Assembly: GCA_009699245.1 (NCBI GenBank)
Contig: WLOQ01000003.1
Span: forward strand, 1-64,000
Length of the DNA: 64,000 nt
Direction: 5' to 3'
Source: Actinomycetota bacterium
GTDB lineage: Bacteria > Actinomycetota > Thermoleophilia > Solirubrobacterales > Solirubrobacteraceae
The notes under the pieces: generated by a model
What the model saw: the letters and a program-made list of their open reading frames with translations, nothing else
Told to the model about the DNA's origin: nothing
Database searches by the model: none
Made by a program: the position numbers and the translations under genes
In this document: one piece after another, positions 1 to 8,834 of the stretch
Layout: each line of letters opens with the position of its first letter
How positions within the stretch are numbered: the stretch's first letter is position 1

Positions 1-1
1 C

Positions 2-52
2 ATCATCGTCGTGCTCATCGGCATGGTGATCGCCGTGACGAAGCTCGTCTGA
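2..52 (+). CDS. C-terminal end of a membrane protein (partial)
   Basis: Only the last 16 codons of a gene entering from the left edge are visible, ending in TGA. The tail is almost entirely hydrophobic (IIVVLIGMVIAV followed by TKLV), so the protein probably ends in a membrane-spanning helix with a very short cytoplasmic tail. The universal stress protein starts 10 bases after the stop, so the two could be co-transcribed. The family cannot be named from so little sequence. Confidence 0.5.
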   Translation: MIVVLIGMVIAVTKLV

Positions 53-62
53 GGGGGCGTCC

Positions 63-506
63 GTGTACGAATGCATCGTGGTCGGCACCGACGGCTCCGC
101 GATGGCCGCGCAGGCGGTCCGCCATGCGGCAGGGCTGGCGGCGCAGGCCGGCGCCCGGCTGGAGATCGTGACCGCCTACGAACCGGTCCCCGCAGCCCAG
201 CTGCGCGCGCAGGCGCAGGTCGCACCCGCGGACGTCCAGTGGGCGATCAACCCGCGTGAGGACGTCGACGCGACGCTGGAGGAAGCGGCAGCTCAGGCGC
301 GCACGCTCGGGGTTGCGGTCTCGCTCCATGCGCGCCAGGGCGATCCTGCCGACGCGATCCTCGACGTCGCCGAGGAGACCGGCGCGGACCTCATCGTGAT
401 CGGCAACAAGGGCATGACGGGAGCCAAGCGCTTCCTGCTCGGATCGGTGCCGAACAAGGTCAGTCACCACGCCCCGTGCAGCGTCCTGATCGTGCGCACC
501 AGCTGA
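63..506 (+). CDS. Universal stress protein (UspA family)
   Basis: A single-domain cytoplasmic Usp protein of 147 residues, the usual family length. The ATP-binding signature G-x2-G-x9-G-S is intact at residues 114-128 (G114, G117, G127, S128), and the protein opens with the typical strand IVVGTDGS and closes with VLIVR. Presence of the signature suggests the ATP-binding class. The GTG start is preceded by a GAGGGGG purine run at a normal spacing. Usp proteins bind nucleotide and dimerise during stress or dormancy; the specific role cannot be read from the sequence. It is convergent with the subtilase gene, with 19 bases between the stop codons. Confidence 0.93.
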   Translation: MYECIVVGTDGSAMAAQAVRHAAGLAAQAGARLEIVTAYEPVPAAQLRAQAQVAPADVQWAINPREDVDATLEEAAAQARTLGVAVSLHARQGDPADAILDVAEETGADLIVIGNKGMTGAKRFLLGSVPNKVSHHAPCSVLIVRTS

Positions 507-525
507 GACGCGCGCTGCGGATGCC

Positions 526-1860
526 TCAGCCGACGATGCCGCCGCCGCCGGGGGCGGTCGCGGCCGCCGCGTCGACAAGCCCGGAGCCGTAGCGGCTGTC
601 CGGCCCGGCCGGACCGAGATCGCGGGCGGTCCGCTTGAGATGCTTCTCGAGCGTCGCAGGCGAGGGATTGCGGCCCAAGACACCGGTGGCGAGCACGAGC
701 GCTGCGGTGGCCGACACATGCGGAACGGCCATCGACGTGCCCTCGTAGGTCGTCGGCATGCCGAACTTCGTGGCGCTGCGTCCGGAGAACGTCAGCTGGA
801 CGATGTTGCGCCCGTTCGACTCCGTCGCCCCGCAGTTCGGATCGTCGGCCAGCGCCGTATCCGCGCCGCCGCCGGGCGCAACCAGATCGAGGCCACGGCC
901 GAAGTTGGAGAACTCGGACACACAGCCGTGCTCGGTGGTCGCCCCGACCGATGTGACCCCGTACGCGCGTGCGGGGTAGGCGATGCTCCCGCGGCCCTCG
1001 TTACCGGCCGCGCCGACCACAAGCGCCCCGCGCGAGCGGGCATAGGCGATCGCCTGAAGGAGCTGCGGGATGTCGCGCGCGCGCACGTCCGCGTCGAACT
1101 CGAGGCTCAAATTGATGACCTTCGCCCCGTGCCGCGCGGCGTAGCGCACGCCCCGTGCGATGTCGGTCGCGTTGCCCTCGCCCACCGAGTCCAGGACGCG
1201 GACCGCCATGATCCGCGCGCCGTAGGCAAGGCCGGTGAGGGCGACGCCGTTGTTCGTCGCCTCGGCGATCGTCGCCGCCACGTGTGTCCCGTGACCGTTG
1301 CGGTCGAAGGGGAAGCGATCCCGGTCCACGAAGTCGTACCCGCGCACGAACTGGGGCGGGCGGAAGTCCGGCGAGATCCGGTAGGGCGACCTCGTGCGGT
1401 AGGCGACCCCGGTGTCGAGAACCGCGATCGTCACGCCGCGGCCGCCCGGGGCGCCAGCGGCGATCGCGTTCGCCCACGCCTCCGGCGCGTGCACGCCGAA
1501 CTCTCCGGCGAAGTTCCACTGCAGCGCCTGCCAGCCTCCAGCGGTGCCGGTGTCGCCCGGGTCATTCGGCACGAAGGTCGCGCCAGCTCCCGACTGCGCC
1601 ACTCGCGCGCGCACGTTCGGAACCGCGTAGCGCACGCCGGGATGGCGGCGCAGGCGCTCGATGGCCGCCGGGACGTCCTTGACGCGCAGCACCTGCGGCG
1701 CCGCGCCCGCGGCCGCCGCCGCCTGCGCGGGCGAGCCTGGCTCGTACTGGACGACCACCTCGCCGGGAACGGCGTCGAGCGCCAGCGCGGGGGCGGCGGC
1801 CGCAGCGCAGAGCACCGCCGCGAGGGCGGGGATGAGGAGAAGGGGGCGCAGATTGATCAC
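526..1860 (-). CDS. Secreted subtilisin-like serine protease (S8)
   Basis: A 444-residue exported subtilase. It begins with a signal peptide (hydrophobic residues 4-27, ending ALALDA), followed by a propeptide-like segment (about 30-90) and the catalytic domain. The triad is complete: Asp149 in VLDTG, His190 in NGHGTH and Ser376 in GTSMAVPH, with the oxyanion Asn287 in AAGNEG. The open frame continues upstream antisense to tadA, but the signal peptide sets the start at the GTG at 1858-1860; no clear ribosome binding site precedes it. It probably degrades extracellular protein. No sorting signal or C-terminal anchor is present, so release from the cell is likely. Confidence 0.9.
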   Translation of the reverse strand: MINLRPLLLIPALAAVLCAAAAAPALALDAVPGEVVVQYEPGSPAQAAAAAGAAPQVLRVKDVPAAIERLRRHPGVRYAVPNVRARVAQSGAGATFVPNDPGDTGTAGGWQALQWNFAGEFGVHAPEAWANAIAAGAPGGRGVTIAVLDTGVAYRTRSPYRISPDFRPPQFVRGYDFVDRDRFPFDRNGHGTHVAATIAEATNNGVALTGLAYGARIMAVRVLDSVGEGNATDIARGVRYAARHGAKVINLSLEFDADVRARDIPQLLQAIAYARSRGALVVGAAGNEGRGSIAYPARAYGVTSVGATTEHGCVSEFSNFGRGLDLVAPGGGADTALADDPNCGATESNGRNIVQLTFSGRSATKFGMPTTYEGTSMAVPHVSATAALVLATGVLGRNPSPATLEKHLKRTARDLGPAGPDSRYGSGLVDAAAATAPGGGGIVG

Positions 1861-1936
1861 GGGTGAGGGGCTACCGGGAGCGGCGTCTTCAGAAACACCA
1901 CCGGCACGCCGAAGTTCCGTGGTATCGCCATGATGA

Positions 1937-2413
<477 letters not shown>

Positions 2414-2464
2414 GGCCCGGAACCGCTACCGTTCCGCGGGCCGTCGTCCCGCCAGGGACGCCCT

Positions 2465-2551
2465 GGAGGGGTGCCGGAGTGGTTGAACGGGGCGGTCTCG
2501 AAAACCGTTGTGCGTGCAAGCGTACCCAGGGTTCGAATCCCTGCCCCTCCG
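2465..2551 (+). tRNA. tRNA-Ser (CGA anticodon)
   Basis: An 87-base class II tRNA. The acceptor stem pairs GGAGGGG (2465-2471) with CCCCTCC (2544-2550), with discriminator G at 2551. The anticodon stem is 2492-2496 with 2504-2508, and the CGA anticodon is at 2499-2501 in the loop CTCGAAA. A long variable arm follows, then a perfect T arm CAGGG-TTCGAAT-CCCTG. CCA is not encoded. It reads UCG serine codons. Confidence 0.97.
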
Positions 2552-2564
2552 CTCGCCGGCCCCG

Positions 2565-4187
2565 CTACGGCAACGCCGGCGTCTTCTTGAAGTAGACCAT
2601 CCGCGCGGAGTTGTCCCCGTAGACGCTCTGGGCCTGCAGGTCGATCTTGAACTCGCTCGCCGGGCCACTCGTGGCGACGCTGGGCCAGTCGAAGCAGGTC
2701 GCCAGATCGATCGTCATCGTGAGGGTCTGCCCGGCCGCCGAGGCCGCGTCGGCTGCCGCATCCTGCACCCCATCGGGGCCGGCCGAGGGCTGCGCGATAC
2801 CCGCGGGCGAGGCGGAGACCGCGGAGTAGGCGCCATTGCAGGAGGACCTGCTCGTGCCAGCAGGCGGGTTGGGGGCGTCTGCGCGGTACAGCAGACCCCC
2901 GATGTCGACCCACCCGTCCGTGGATGCCTCACCGGCGACGGCGCGCCGCTGGGGACGCCAGAACGTGAGCCGCACGGTGCTCTCCGACGCGGGCACCTCG
3001 ATCCGGTTCTGGGGACTCATGCCGGGCTGCGCGGTGCGTCCCGACGAGTCGTACGAGACCGTGACCGGAGCTTCGCCTGCGACCTGGAACGAGACGAGCG
3101 CCGGGACCGTGTTGAAGACGAAGTTCAGGGTGCCCGCGTAGGAAGCCGACCCGACCACCTGGAGGAAGGCGTCGCCGGAGCCGATCTGCGAGCTGATCGC
3201 GCCGGGCGAGATCTGGGCGTCGTTGGTGGGGCCGGTGGCGAGCGGGAGGATCCCCGGGGTCGTGATGGCGACCGGCTGGAAGTTGACCTTGGGATACGTC
3301 TGCCCGCCGACCACGTGCTCCAGGCAGTAGACGTTGCCGAGGCAGTCGAGGTTCCCGGTGGATCCCCCCACCACCTGGGTGGCGAGGGTGATTGTCGGCG
3401 GCAGCAGTTCGTCGACGAGCGTGTCCAGAGCACTAGCGGAGATGCCCGCGTTGACGTTCGGCGTCTGGTCGCCACCGATCTTGAAGTTGGAGAAGAGGCG
3501 GAAGCCGGCGGACTGCTGCCCCGGACCCGGCCCCGGCCCTGGGCTCATCACTTGGGCCGCCTGCGCGATGAATGCCCTGCCGGCGCGGGTCGTGCGGTCG
3601 ACGTTGTCGATGACGAGATTGCCGTTGTCGTCGATGTCGAACGCGCCGGGGATCCCATCCCGGTCGGCGTCGTGCCCTTGCCCGTTGATGCCCGCGAGGG
3701 GGGCCACGCCGTTGCCGACCTTGACGAGCCCGGATCGGCCGGCGCCGATCGGCTTGCCACTGCGAGCGGACACCGAGTAGGCGGCCGCACGCTGGTACCT
3801 GCCCTTCGGCGCCTTTGCGACCGCATACCCGCGCTTCAGCGAGAGCGTACCGAGCTTGAGGTTCGACAACCCGCTGATCGTCGCGTACACCTTGCTCCCC
3901 TTGCCGGCGAGCAGCACGGGCCCCGCGTACGATCCATCGGCCTTGACGAGGTGGAGCGACGCCTTGTTGAGCGTGCCGCGGAGCGAGAACGACCTGCCGC
4001 CCGTGGCTTTTACCGCCTTGCCGTTGGGAAGGAGCATGACCACCTGGTACCCCTTGGGGGCCTTCCCGGTCACCGTCGCGGCACCGGCGGCGCCCGCGAG
4101 GGAGGCGGAGGCGGCGACGGCGCAGCAGATGCCGACGAGCAGCCGCGCGGAACTGAAGACCGACGCACATGGAGAACCCAGCGACAT
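2565..4187 (-). CDS. Secreted protein with Asp-rich calcium-type repeats
   Basis: Function unknown. The 540-residue product has a signal peptide (about residues 1-38) and a beta-rich N-terminal region. An Asp-rich stretch at about 172-197 (DADRDGIPGAFDIDDNGN) resembles thrombospondin type 3 or EF-hand-like calcium loops. A Gly/Pro linker (about 218-225) leads to a long C-terminal domain with no recognised motif. The ATG at 4187 is preferred over the GTG two codons upstream because GGGGAG sits 5 bases before the ATG but directly abuts the GTG. It is probably a calcium-stabilised extracellular or cell-wall protein. Its stop is 13 bases from the 3' end of tRNA-Ser. Confidence 0.7.
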   Translation of the reverse strand: MSLGSPCASVFSSARLLVGICCAVAASASLAGAAGAATVTGKAPKGYQVVMLLPNGKAVKATGGRSFSLRGTLNKASLHLVKADGSYAGPVLLAGKGSKVYATISGLSNLKLGTLSLKRGYAVAKAPKGRYQRAAAYSVSARSGKPIGAGRSGLVKVGNGVAPLAGINGQGHDADRDGIPGAFDIDDNGNLVIDNVDRTTRAGRAFIAQAAQVMSPGPGPGPGQQSAGFRLFSNFKIGGDQTPNVNAGISASALDTLVDELLPPTITLATQVVGGSTGNLDCLGNVYCLEHVVGGQTYPKVNFQPVAITTPGILPLATGPTNDAQISPGAISSQIGSGDAFLQVVGSASYAGTLNFVFNTVPALVSFQVAGEAPVTVSYDSSGRTAQPGMSPQNRIEVPASESTVRLTFWRPQRRAVAGEASTDGWVDIGGLLYRADAPNPPAGTSRSSCNGAYSAVSASPAGIAQPSAGPDGVQDAAADAASAAGQTLTMTIDLATCFDWPSVATSGPASEFKIDLQAQSVYGDNSARMVYFKKTPALP

Positions 4188-4490
4188 TGTCACTCCCCGC
4201 TTCGAAAGGTACGGATTAGACTCGCAGACCTGACGGGTTGCGCGGGGGTTTTCTACCAGAACCCATCGCCCTAGGCAATTTCCTGGCGCTCAGGCCACGG
4301 CTGCCGAGCGCATGGGCGCGTGGCTCGACGATGAGGCCGCGCGACAGTAGAGCGACAGTTGGGTGCCGAATCCAGCGGTCCCGCAGCGGTTCACAGCGGT
4401 TCTCAGCCCGCATAGATGCTGAGAAACCCTATGAACATGGGGCAGGGCGCGCGCTTCGAATCCTAGTCCCGCAGTATCGGAAAGCCCTGC
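4188..4490. other. Intergenic region with a hairpin and a tRNA-end-like fragment
   Basis: About 300 bases without a supported gene, less GC-rich than its surroundings. It should hold the promoter of the minus-strand secreted protein; TCTAAT is the best -10 candidate on that strand, without a clear -35. Two structures are visible and listed separately: an 8-base inverted repeat at 4400-4425 and a stretch at 4455-4473 resembling a tRNA 3' end. Short open frames here lack a start context and recognisable content. Confidence 0.5.
4400..4425. repeat. Perfect 8-base inverted repeat (hairpin)
   Basis: TTCTCAGC (4400-4407) is the exact reverse complement of GCTGAGAA (4418-4425), with a 10-base loop. 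There is no T-run on either side, so it is a poor intrinsic terminator. It lies 66 bases past the methyltransferase stop and could stabilise that mRNA 3' end. Confidence 0.4.
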
Positions 4491-5207
4491 TCAATCGCTA
4501 CTTCCAGGCACCGTCGCAAGAAACACGGTTTCACCGAGCAGGAGCCCGTGATCGGCGATTTGATGCGGGGTGGGAACGAACTCCCTGAGCTCCAGGCCCG
4601 TCGCGAGGATGCGATTGCGAACGTCGCGTCCGTAGACCCGCAGGTGATCGTCCTGTCCACAGAGGCGCAGCCGTTCCGCGGCTGTGCTCGCAGAACCGAT
4701 CTCGAAGGTCTCCGGGCGGCCGTCGACGACTGGAATCATGATCACGATCTGGCCGCCCGGACCAGTGATCCGCGTGAGCTCGCGCAGTGCCCGCGCGTCG
4801 TCGCTCACGTGTTCGAGAACATGAGAGATCACGACGACGTCGAACGCGTCGTCCGGGAACGACGTCGCCTCGACATCCTCGGCACGGTCGACGCCGACGC
4901 CTGAGAGGTCCGCCGTCACGTACGACGCCGGACTCTGCGCTCCGATGTGACTGCGGATCGCCGGCTCCGGCGCGAAGTGGAGGATGCGCCGACGCGCGAA
5001 GAGGCCGAGCTCGCGATCGGCGAGCGCCAGGAGGCGGTGGCGTTCGTACGAGCCGCAGCCCAGGCAGACGACTCCGAGCCGCGGAGGTGAACCGGCGGGC
5101 GTGAACCGTCCCTGCGCGTCGCACACCGGACACGTGCAGATCGGGGTGCGGCGCAGTTCACGTGCGTACGCCAGGACGGCCGCGGCGGTGTTCAGTGACC
5201 GGAACAT
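4491..5207 (-). CDS. Zinc-ribbon class I SAM-dependent methyltransferase
   Basis: A 238-residue protein with an N-terminal Cys-rich ribbon (C26-x2-C29 and C48-x2-C51, with an extra C24), then a class I methyltransferase fold. The C-terminal half of the fold shows the type 11 methyltransferase signature SHVLEHV followed by an acidic stretch and a GGQIVIMIPV strand. The ATG at 5207 is preceded by GAGGGG at good spacing, and the N-terminus then begins just before the zinc ribbon. It starts 13 bases after the stop of the hydrolase gene, so the two are probably one transcript. The substrate is unknown; related zinc-ribbon methyltransferases often accompany glycan genes, but none are adjacent here. 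Confidence 0.8.
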   Translation of the reverse strand: MFRSLNTAAAVLAYARELRRTPICTCPVCDAQGRFTPAGSPPRLGVVCLGCGSYERHRLLALADRELGLFARRRILHFAPEPAIRSHIGAQSPASYVTADLSGVGVDRAEDVEATSFPDDAFDVVVISHVLEHVSDDARALRELTRITGPGGQIVIMIPVVDGRPETFEIGSASTAAERLRLCGQDDHLRVYGRDVRNRILATGLELREFVPTPHQIADHGLLLGETVFLATVPGSSD

Positions 5208-5220
5208 CGTGTTTGACCCC

Positions 5221-6180
5221 TCAGGTTCCCTTGCGGTCGAGCGGCGGTGCCTCGGCCTCGGCCATAGCGAGCTGGTCGGCGAGCAGATGGCGGTCGAACC
5301 ACGCGGCGGCGTGACGCATCGCCACGCCGAGGCCCGGCTCGGAGTAGAGGCCGACGGTGTCGTAGGGAAGGACAACGAGGCTCTTCGGATTGCCGGCGCG
5401 GTCATAGGCGATGCGCACCTGCTCCAGCGGGTGATGGAGGTCGTAGGAACCGTTGGTGACGATCAGCAGCGGGCGCGGCGCGATCAGGTCGGTGATTCGG
5501 TCGGGAAAGAACTCGGCGACCTTCTCGACCGACTCGAGGCTCAGCTCGGCCTTGTAGGTCGGCATCGCCGCCTCGGCGGCGTCGACGAAGCTGAGCGCCA
5601 GCTCATCACCGGGCATCGCCGATGGCGTCCCGGTGCCGTTGAGGGCCGTGAGCGGGATGCGCGCTCCCTCGCCGGTCGCAAAGCGCCGCCGCCGGTCCTC
5701 GACCAGCATCTCCTGCATTTCCTCCCATTCGAAGGGGTTGCGCAGCGAGCGCGTCCACGGGCGCCCGAGCGCGGGGCTCTGCGCGACGACGACCTTGACG
5801 CGGCGTTCGATCGCCGCGGTGTACAGGACGATCCCGCCCCCGAAGCTCACACCCCAGATGCCGATCCGCCCGGGATCGACGAGGTCGGTGCGGCGCTCGA
5901 GCCACGAGATCGCGTTGCGAAAATCCTCGACCTGGTGGAGCGGGAGGAGCTGGCGGCGCGGCTCGCCGTCGCTGGAGCCGAACGTCCGGTAGTCGATCGC
6001 CATGACGACGTAGCCCGCCTGCGCGACGTAGGCGGCATGCGGCTGCAGCGCCTCCTTGACGACGCCGAAGCCGTGCCCCATCACGATGCCGGGACGCGGG
6101 CCGTCGAGCCCCTCTGGCATATAGAGGTCGGCGGAGCAGCGCACCCCGCAGCTGTCAAAATCCACCTGCTCGACCTTCAT
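5221..6180 (-). CDS. Alpha/beta hydrolase (dienelactone hydrolase/acetyl-xylan-esterase-like)
   Basis: A 319-residue cytoplasmic alpha/beta hydrolase without a signal peptide. The oxyanion region is GHGFG (35-39), the nucleophile is Ser112 in GVSFGG, and the likely acid is the Asp in GSYDLHHP. A His-rich C-terminal helix (MRHAAAWF) probably supplies the base. The start is the ATG at 6180, with AGAGCCAGG directly upstream; longer versions would run into the neighbouring membrane protein. Family members hydrolyse esters, lactones or peptides, and nothing here fixes the substrate. It sits between a membrane protein (35-base gap) and the methyltransferase (13-base gap), all on one strand. Confidence 0.82.
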   Translation of the reverse strand: MKVEQVDFDSCGVRCSADLYMPEGLDGPRPGIVMGHGFGVVKEALQPHAAYVAQAGYVVMAIDYRTFGSSDGEPRRQLLPLHQVEDFRNAISWLERRTDLVDPGRIGIWGVSFGGGIVLYTAAIERRVKVVVAQSPALGRPWTRSLRNPFEWEEMQEMLVEDRRRRFATGEGARIPLTALNGTGTPSAMPGDELALSFVDAAEAAMPTYKAELSLESVEKVAEFFPDRITDLIAPRPLLIVTNGSYDLHHPLEQVRIAYDRAGNPKSLVVLPYDTVGLYSEPGLGVAMRHAAAWFDRHLLADQLAMAEAEAPPLDRKGT

Positions 6181-6215
6181 CCTGGCTCTCTTCGCTCGTG
6201 TGAGAGCGCAGTCTC

Positions 6216-6914
6216 TCAGACGAGGATGTTTACCGCGCGCGCTGCGACGAGCAGTACCGCGACGACCGAGAGCCCCGATTCGGCGAGCATGAGCATCTTC
6301 ACGCGGGGGCTCAGGGGCATCGCATCGGTCGGGCTGAACGCGATCGAATTCGTGAACGAGAGGTACACGTAGTCGAGCAGGTGCGGCTGCCACTGCGGCC
6401 GTGCGAGCTGTGGATTTTCCATCTGCGGGAACTGGAAGTCGCGCAGGGCGCCGGGCGGCGCGCCACGCCGGGCATCCGGGCCGCCACCGTCGAGCTCCCA
6501 GAAGAGGAGCGCGAAGGACAGGACGTTCGTGCCCCAGATCGTCAGTCCCTTGAGCAGCAGCTCACCGCCATGCTGCTCGTGCGAGCTCAGCAGCGACCCG
6601 ATCAGGACGATCAGCGCGAAGGCGTTGACGACACCCATGACGACGACGAGGGTGACCGACACCGCGCGGCGGCTCCGCGTGCGCTCGAGGTGACGCCGCG
6701 AGACGGGGAGCGAGAGCGCGAGCATCAGCGCGATCTCCGGCGCGACCGCGAGGAGCCACACCCAGCCCGGTAGGCCCCAGATCTGCCAGTCATTCGCGAG
6801 ACTCACCGTTGCGAGCAGCACCTGGAATGCGACTGCGGGGAGGATGGCGAGGGGGGCCTCGACCCGCTCCTCCCGATCGATCCCGGCAGCCCAGTGGTGG
6901 CCGCGCTTGCTCAT
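6216..6914 (-). CDS. Multi-pass membrane protein (DUF1345-like)
   Basis: A 232-residue integral membrane protein with about five hydrophobic helices (roughly 25-42, 46-70, 84-108, 120-145 and 205-230). The segment LDYVYLSFTNSIAFSPTDAM (about 173-192) resembles the conserved DYxYxSFT stretch of the DUF1345 family, whose function is unknown. This match is from memory of the family and should be treated as tentative. The gene follows the ABC exporter pair by 33 bases on the same strand and may belong to the same transcript. Confidence 0.6.
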   Translation of the reverse strand: MSKRGHHWAAGIDREERVEAPLAILPAVAFQVLLATVSLANDWQIWGLPGWVWLLAVAPEIALMLALSLPVSRRHLERTRSRRAVSVTLVVVMGVVNAFALIVLIGSLLSSHEQHGGELLLKGLTIWGTNVLSFALLFWELDGGGPDARRGAPPGALRDFQFPQMENPQLARPQWQPHLLDYVYLSFTNSIAFSPTDAMPLSPRVKMLMLAESGLSVVAVLLVAARAVNILV

Positions 6915-6947
6915 GCGCCCACCGTATCCGGTCGCTCCGGGGTCTGT

Positions 6948-8834
6948 TCAGGCTGCTGCCTGCTGCGCCCAGTCGCGATAGAGCGAGGCGTAGCGCCCAT
7001 CGAGGGCGAGCAGCTCGTCATGCGTGCCCTCCTCGGCGATCCCGCCATCAGCGAGGACGACGATCCGCCCAGCCTGCCGGATCGTGGACAGGCGGTGAGC
7101 GATCACGATCGCCGTGCGGCCCGCGAGCAGGCGACGCAGCCCCTCCTCGATGCGACCCTCGGTGTGCAGGTCGACGTTCGACGTCGCCTCGTCAAGGATC
7201 AGGATGCGGGGGTCGGCCACCAGCGCACGCGCGAAGGCGAGGAGCTGCCGCTGACCGGCGGAGAGCTGCGCGCCCCGCTCGCCGATCTGCGTGTCGAGCC
7301 CCTCGGGGAGCGCCTCGATGAACTCCCACGCGCCGACCGCGCGGGCGGCCTCCTCGAGCTCGTCGTGGTGGGCGCCCGGGCGCCCGAAGGCGAGGTTCTC
7401 AGCAACGGTTCCGCCGAAGAGGAAGGCCTCCTGGGGGACGATGCCCATCTGTGAGCGCAGCGAGGCCATCGTGACGGTGCGCAGATCGTGTCCGTCGACG
7501 AGGACGCAGCCCGCCGTCGGGTCGTAGAAGCGTGCGACGAGCTTCGCCATCGTCGACTTGCCCGCGCCCGTGGCGCCCACGAGCGCGACGGTCTGGCCCG
7601 GCGGGATCGTGAGGCTCACATCGTGGAGTGCGAGGCGCGTCTCGCCGGATGGATCCCCGGCTTTGCGGTAGCGGAACGCGACATTGTCAAAGCGGATCTC
7701 GCCCCGGATCGGCGGCAGCGGCTGCGCGTCCGGCGCGTCGACGAGATCCGACTCGGTGTCGAGGAGCTCGAAGATCTTGTCGAGCGCCGCCATGCCGGAT
7801 TGGTAGGTCGTATAGACCTGCGAGAGCTGCCCGATCGGGTCGAAGAATCCGTTGAGCGCCGCGATGAAGCCGACGAGGACGCCGATTTCGACGTTCCCAT
7901 TGATCGCCTGGACGCCGCCGAAGACGATCACCATCACGGTCGCCAGCGAGCTCACGAACTCCACTGCCGGGAAGTAGGCGGCGTTGAGGTTGACCGTCGC
8001 CATGTTGGCGTGGCGGTTGCGCTCGTTGAGCCCCGCGAAGCGCTCACGGTGGAACGGCTCGCGAGCGAACGAGCGCACGACGCGGATCCCCGAGAGCGTC
8101 TCCTGCAGGTCGGCCGTGATCGCGCCGATGGTCTCGCGTGTGCGCCGGTAGGCGTCGGCGCTGACGAGGCGGAAGATGAACGACCCGAGCGCCATCACGG
8201 GGAAGACGAGGAACACGATCAGCGCGAGCTGCCAGTCGAGGACGAGCAGGATCACGATCGAGCCGAGGAGCGTCAGGGTCGCCTGGAAGAGCGTGACGAT
8301 CGTGTCGGTGACGAGGGAGTTCAGGGCCTCGACGTCGTTCGTCATGCGGCTGATCAGGACGCCTGCCGGCCGCCGCTCGTAGAACCCGACCGGCATGGCC
8401 TGTAGGTGGCGGAAGATCCGCACGCGCAGGTCTTGGAGCGCGCGCTGACCGACCCAGCCGGTGAGGAACGTCTGGGCGAATGATGTCCCCCACACGATGA
8501 GGACGCTGAGGACATAGAGACCGACGATCAGATTGAGCTTCGCGATGTCGCCGGGAATGATCGCCTTGTCGATCGCCGCCGCCGCGAGCGGCGCCGGCGC
8601 GAGCGATGCAGCGACGCCGAGGACGAGCGCGACGAACATGAGGATCGTCCGCGACCGGTAGGGGCGCAGGAGTCCGGCGAGCCCACGGACCTTGCGACCG
8701 CGGTCGCCGGTGCCCTTCATCCGCCGCCGCGAGTCGGCGAGCAGCAGGCGCACGCGCTCACGCCCGCGCACGTGCTCCGGGGCGATCGGCGGCCGGTCGT
8801 CGGTCGAGCCGCCGCCGTGGGCGTGCGGGGTCAC
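6948..8834 (-). CDS. Heterodimeric ABC exporter subunit with catalytic site
   Basis: A 628-residue half-transporter: six-helix membrane domain (about 60-340), then an ATPase domain (about 380-625). It has Walker A GATGAGKST, Q-loop VPQEAFLF, a slightly altered signature LSAGQRQ, Walker B ILILDEATSNVD with the catalytic Glu, and the switch His in IAHRLST. Its GTG start overlaps the partner's stop by 4 bases (GTGA), indicating translational coupling and equal stoichiometry. The partner carries the degenerate ATPase site, so together they form an asymmetric exporter of the BmrCD/LmrCD/TM287-288 type, probably for drugs or lipids. The N-terminal 50 residues are a charged extension. Confidence 0.93.
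   Translation of the reverse strand: MTPHAHGGGSTDDRPPIAPEHVRGRERVRLLLADSRRRMKGTGDRGRKVRGLAGLLRPYRSRTILMFVALVLGVAASLAPAPLAAAAIDKAIIPGDIAKLNLIVGLYVLSVLIVWGTSFAQTFLTGWVGQRALQDLRVRIFRHLQAMPVGFYERRPAGVLISRMTNDVEALNSLVTDTIVTLFQATLTLLGSIVILLVLDWQLALIVFLVFPVMALGSFIFRLVSADAYRRTRETIGAITADLQETLSGIRVVRSFAREPFHRERFAGLNERNRHANMATVNLNAAYFPAVEFVSSLATVMVIVFGGVQAINGNVEIGVLVGFIAALNGFFDPIGQLSQVYTTYQSGMAALDKIFELLDTESDLVDAPDAQPLPPIRGEIRFDNVAFRYRKAGDPSGETRLALHDVSLTIPPGQTVALVGATGAGKSTMAKLVARFYDPTAGCVLVDGHDLRTVTMASLRSQMGIVPQEAFLFGGTVAENLAFGRPGAHHDELEEAARAVGAWEFIEALPEGLDTQIGERGAQLSAGQRQLLAFARALVADPRILILDEATSNVDLHTEGRIEEGLRRLLAGRTAIVIAHRLSTIRQAGRIVVLADGGIAEEGTHDELLALDGRYASLYRDWAQQAAA

Noticed and set aside
502-530. Bidirectional terminator between the stress protein and the subtilase
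   Set aside because: The 6-base inverted repeat has a 17-base loop, no T-run, and overlaps both stop codons; too weak to call.
4440-4475. Complete tRNA gene ending at 4473
   Set aside because: No paired T stem, anticodon arm or 5' acceptor strand can be drawn upstream.
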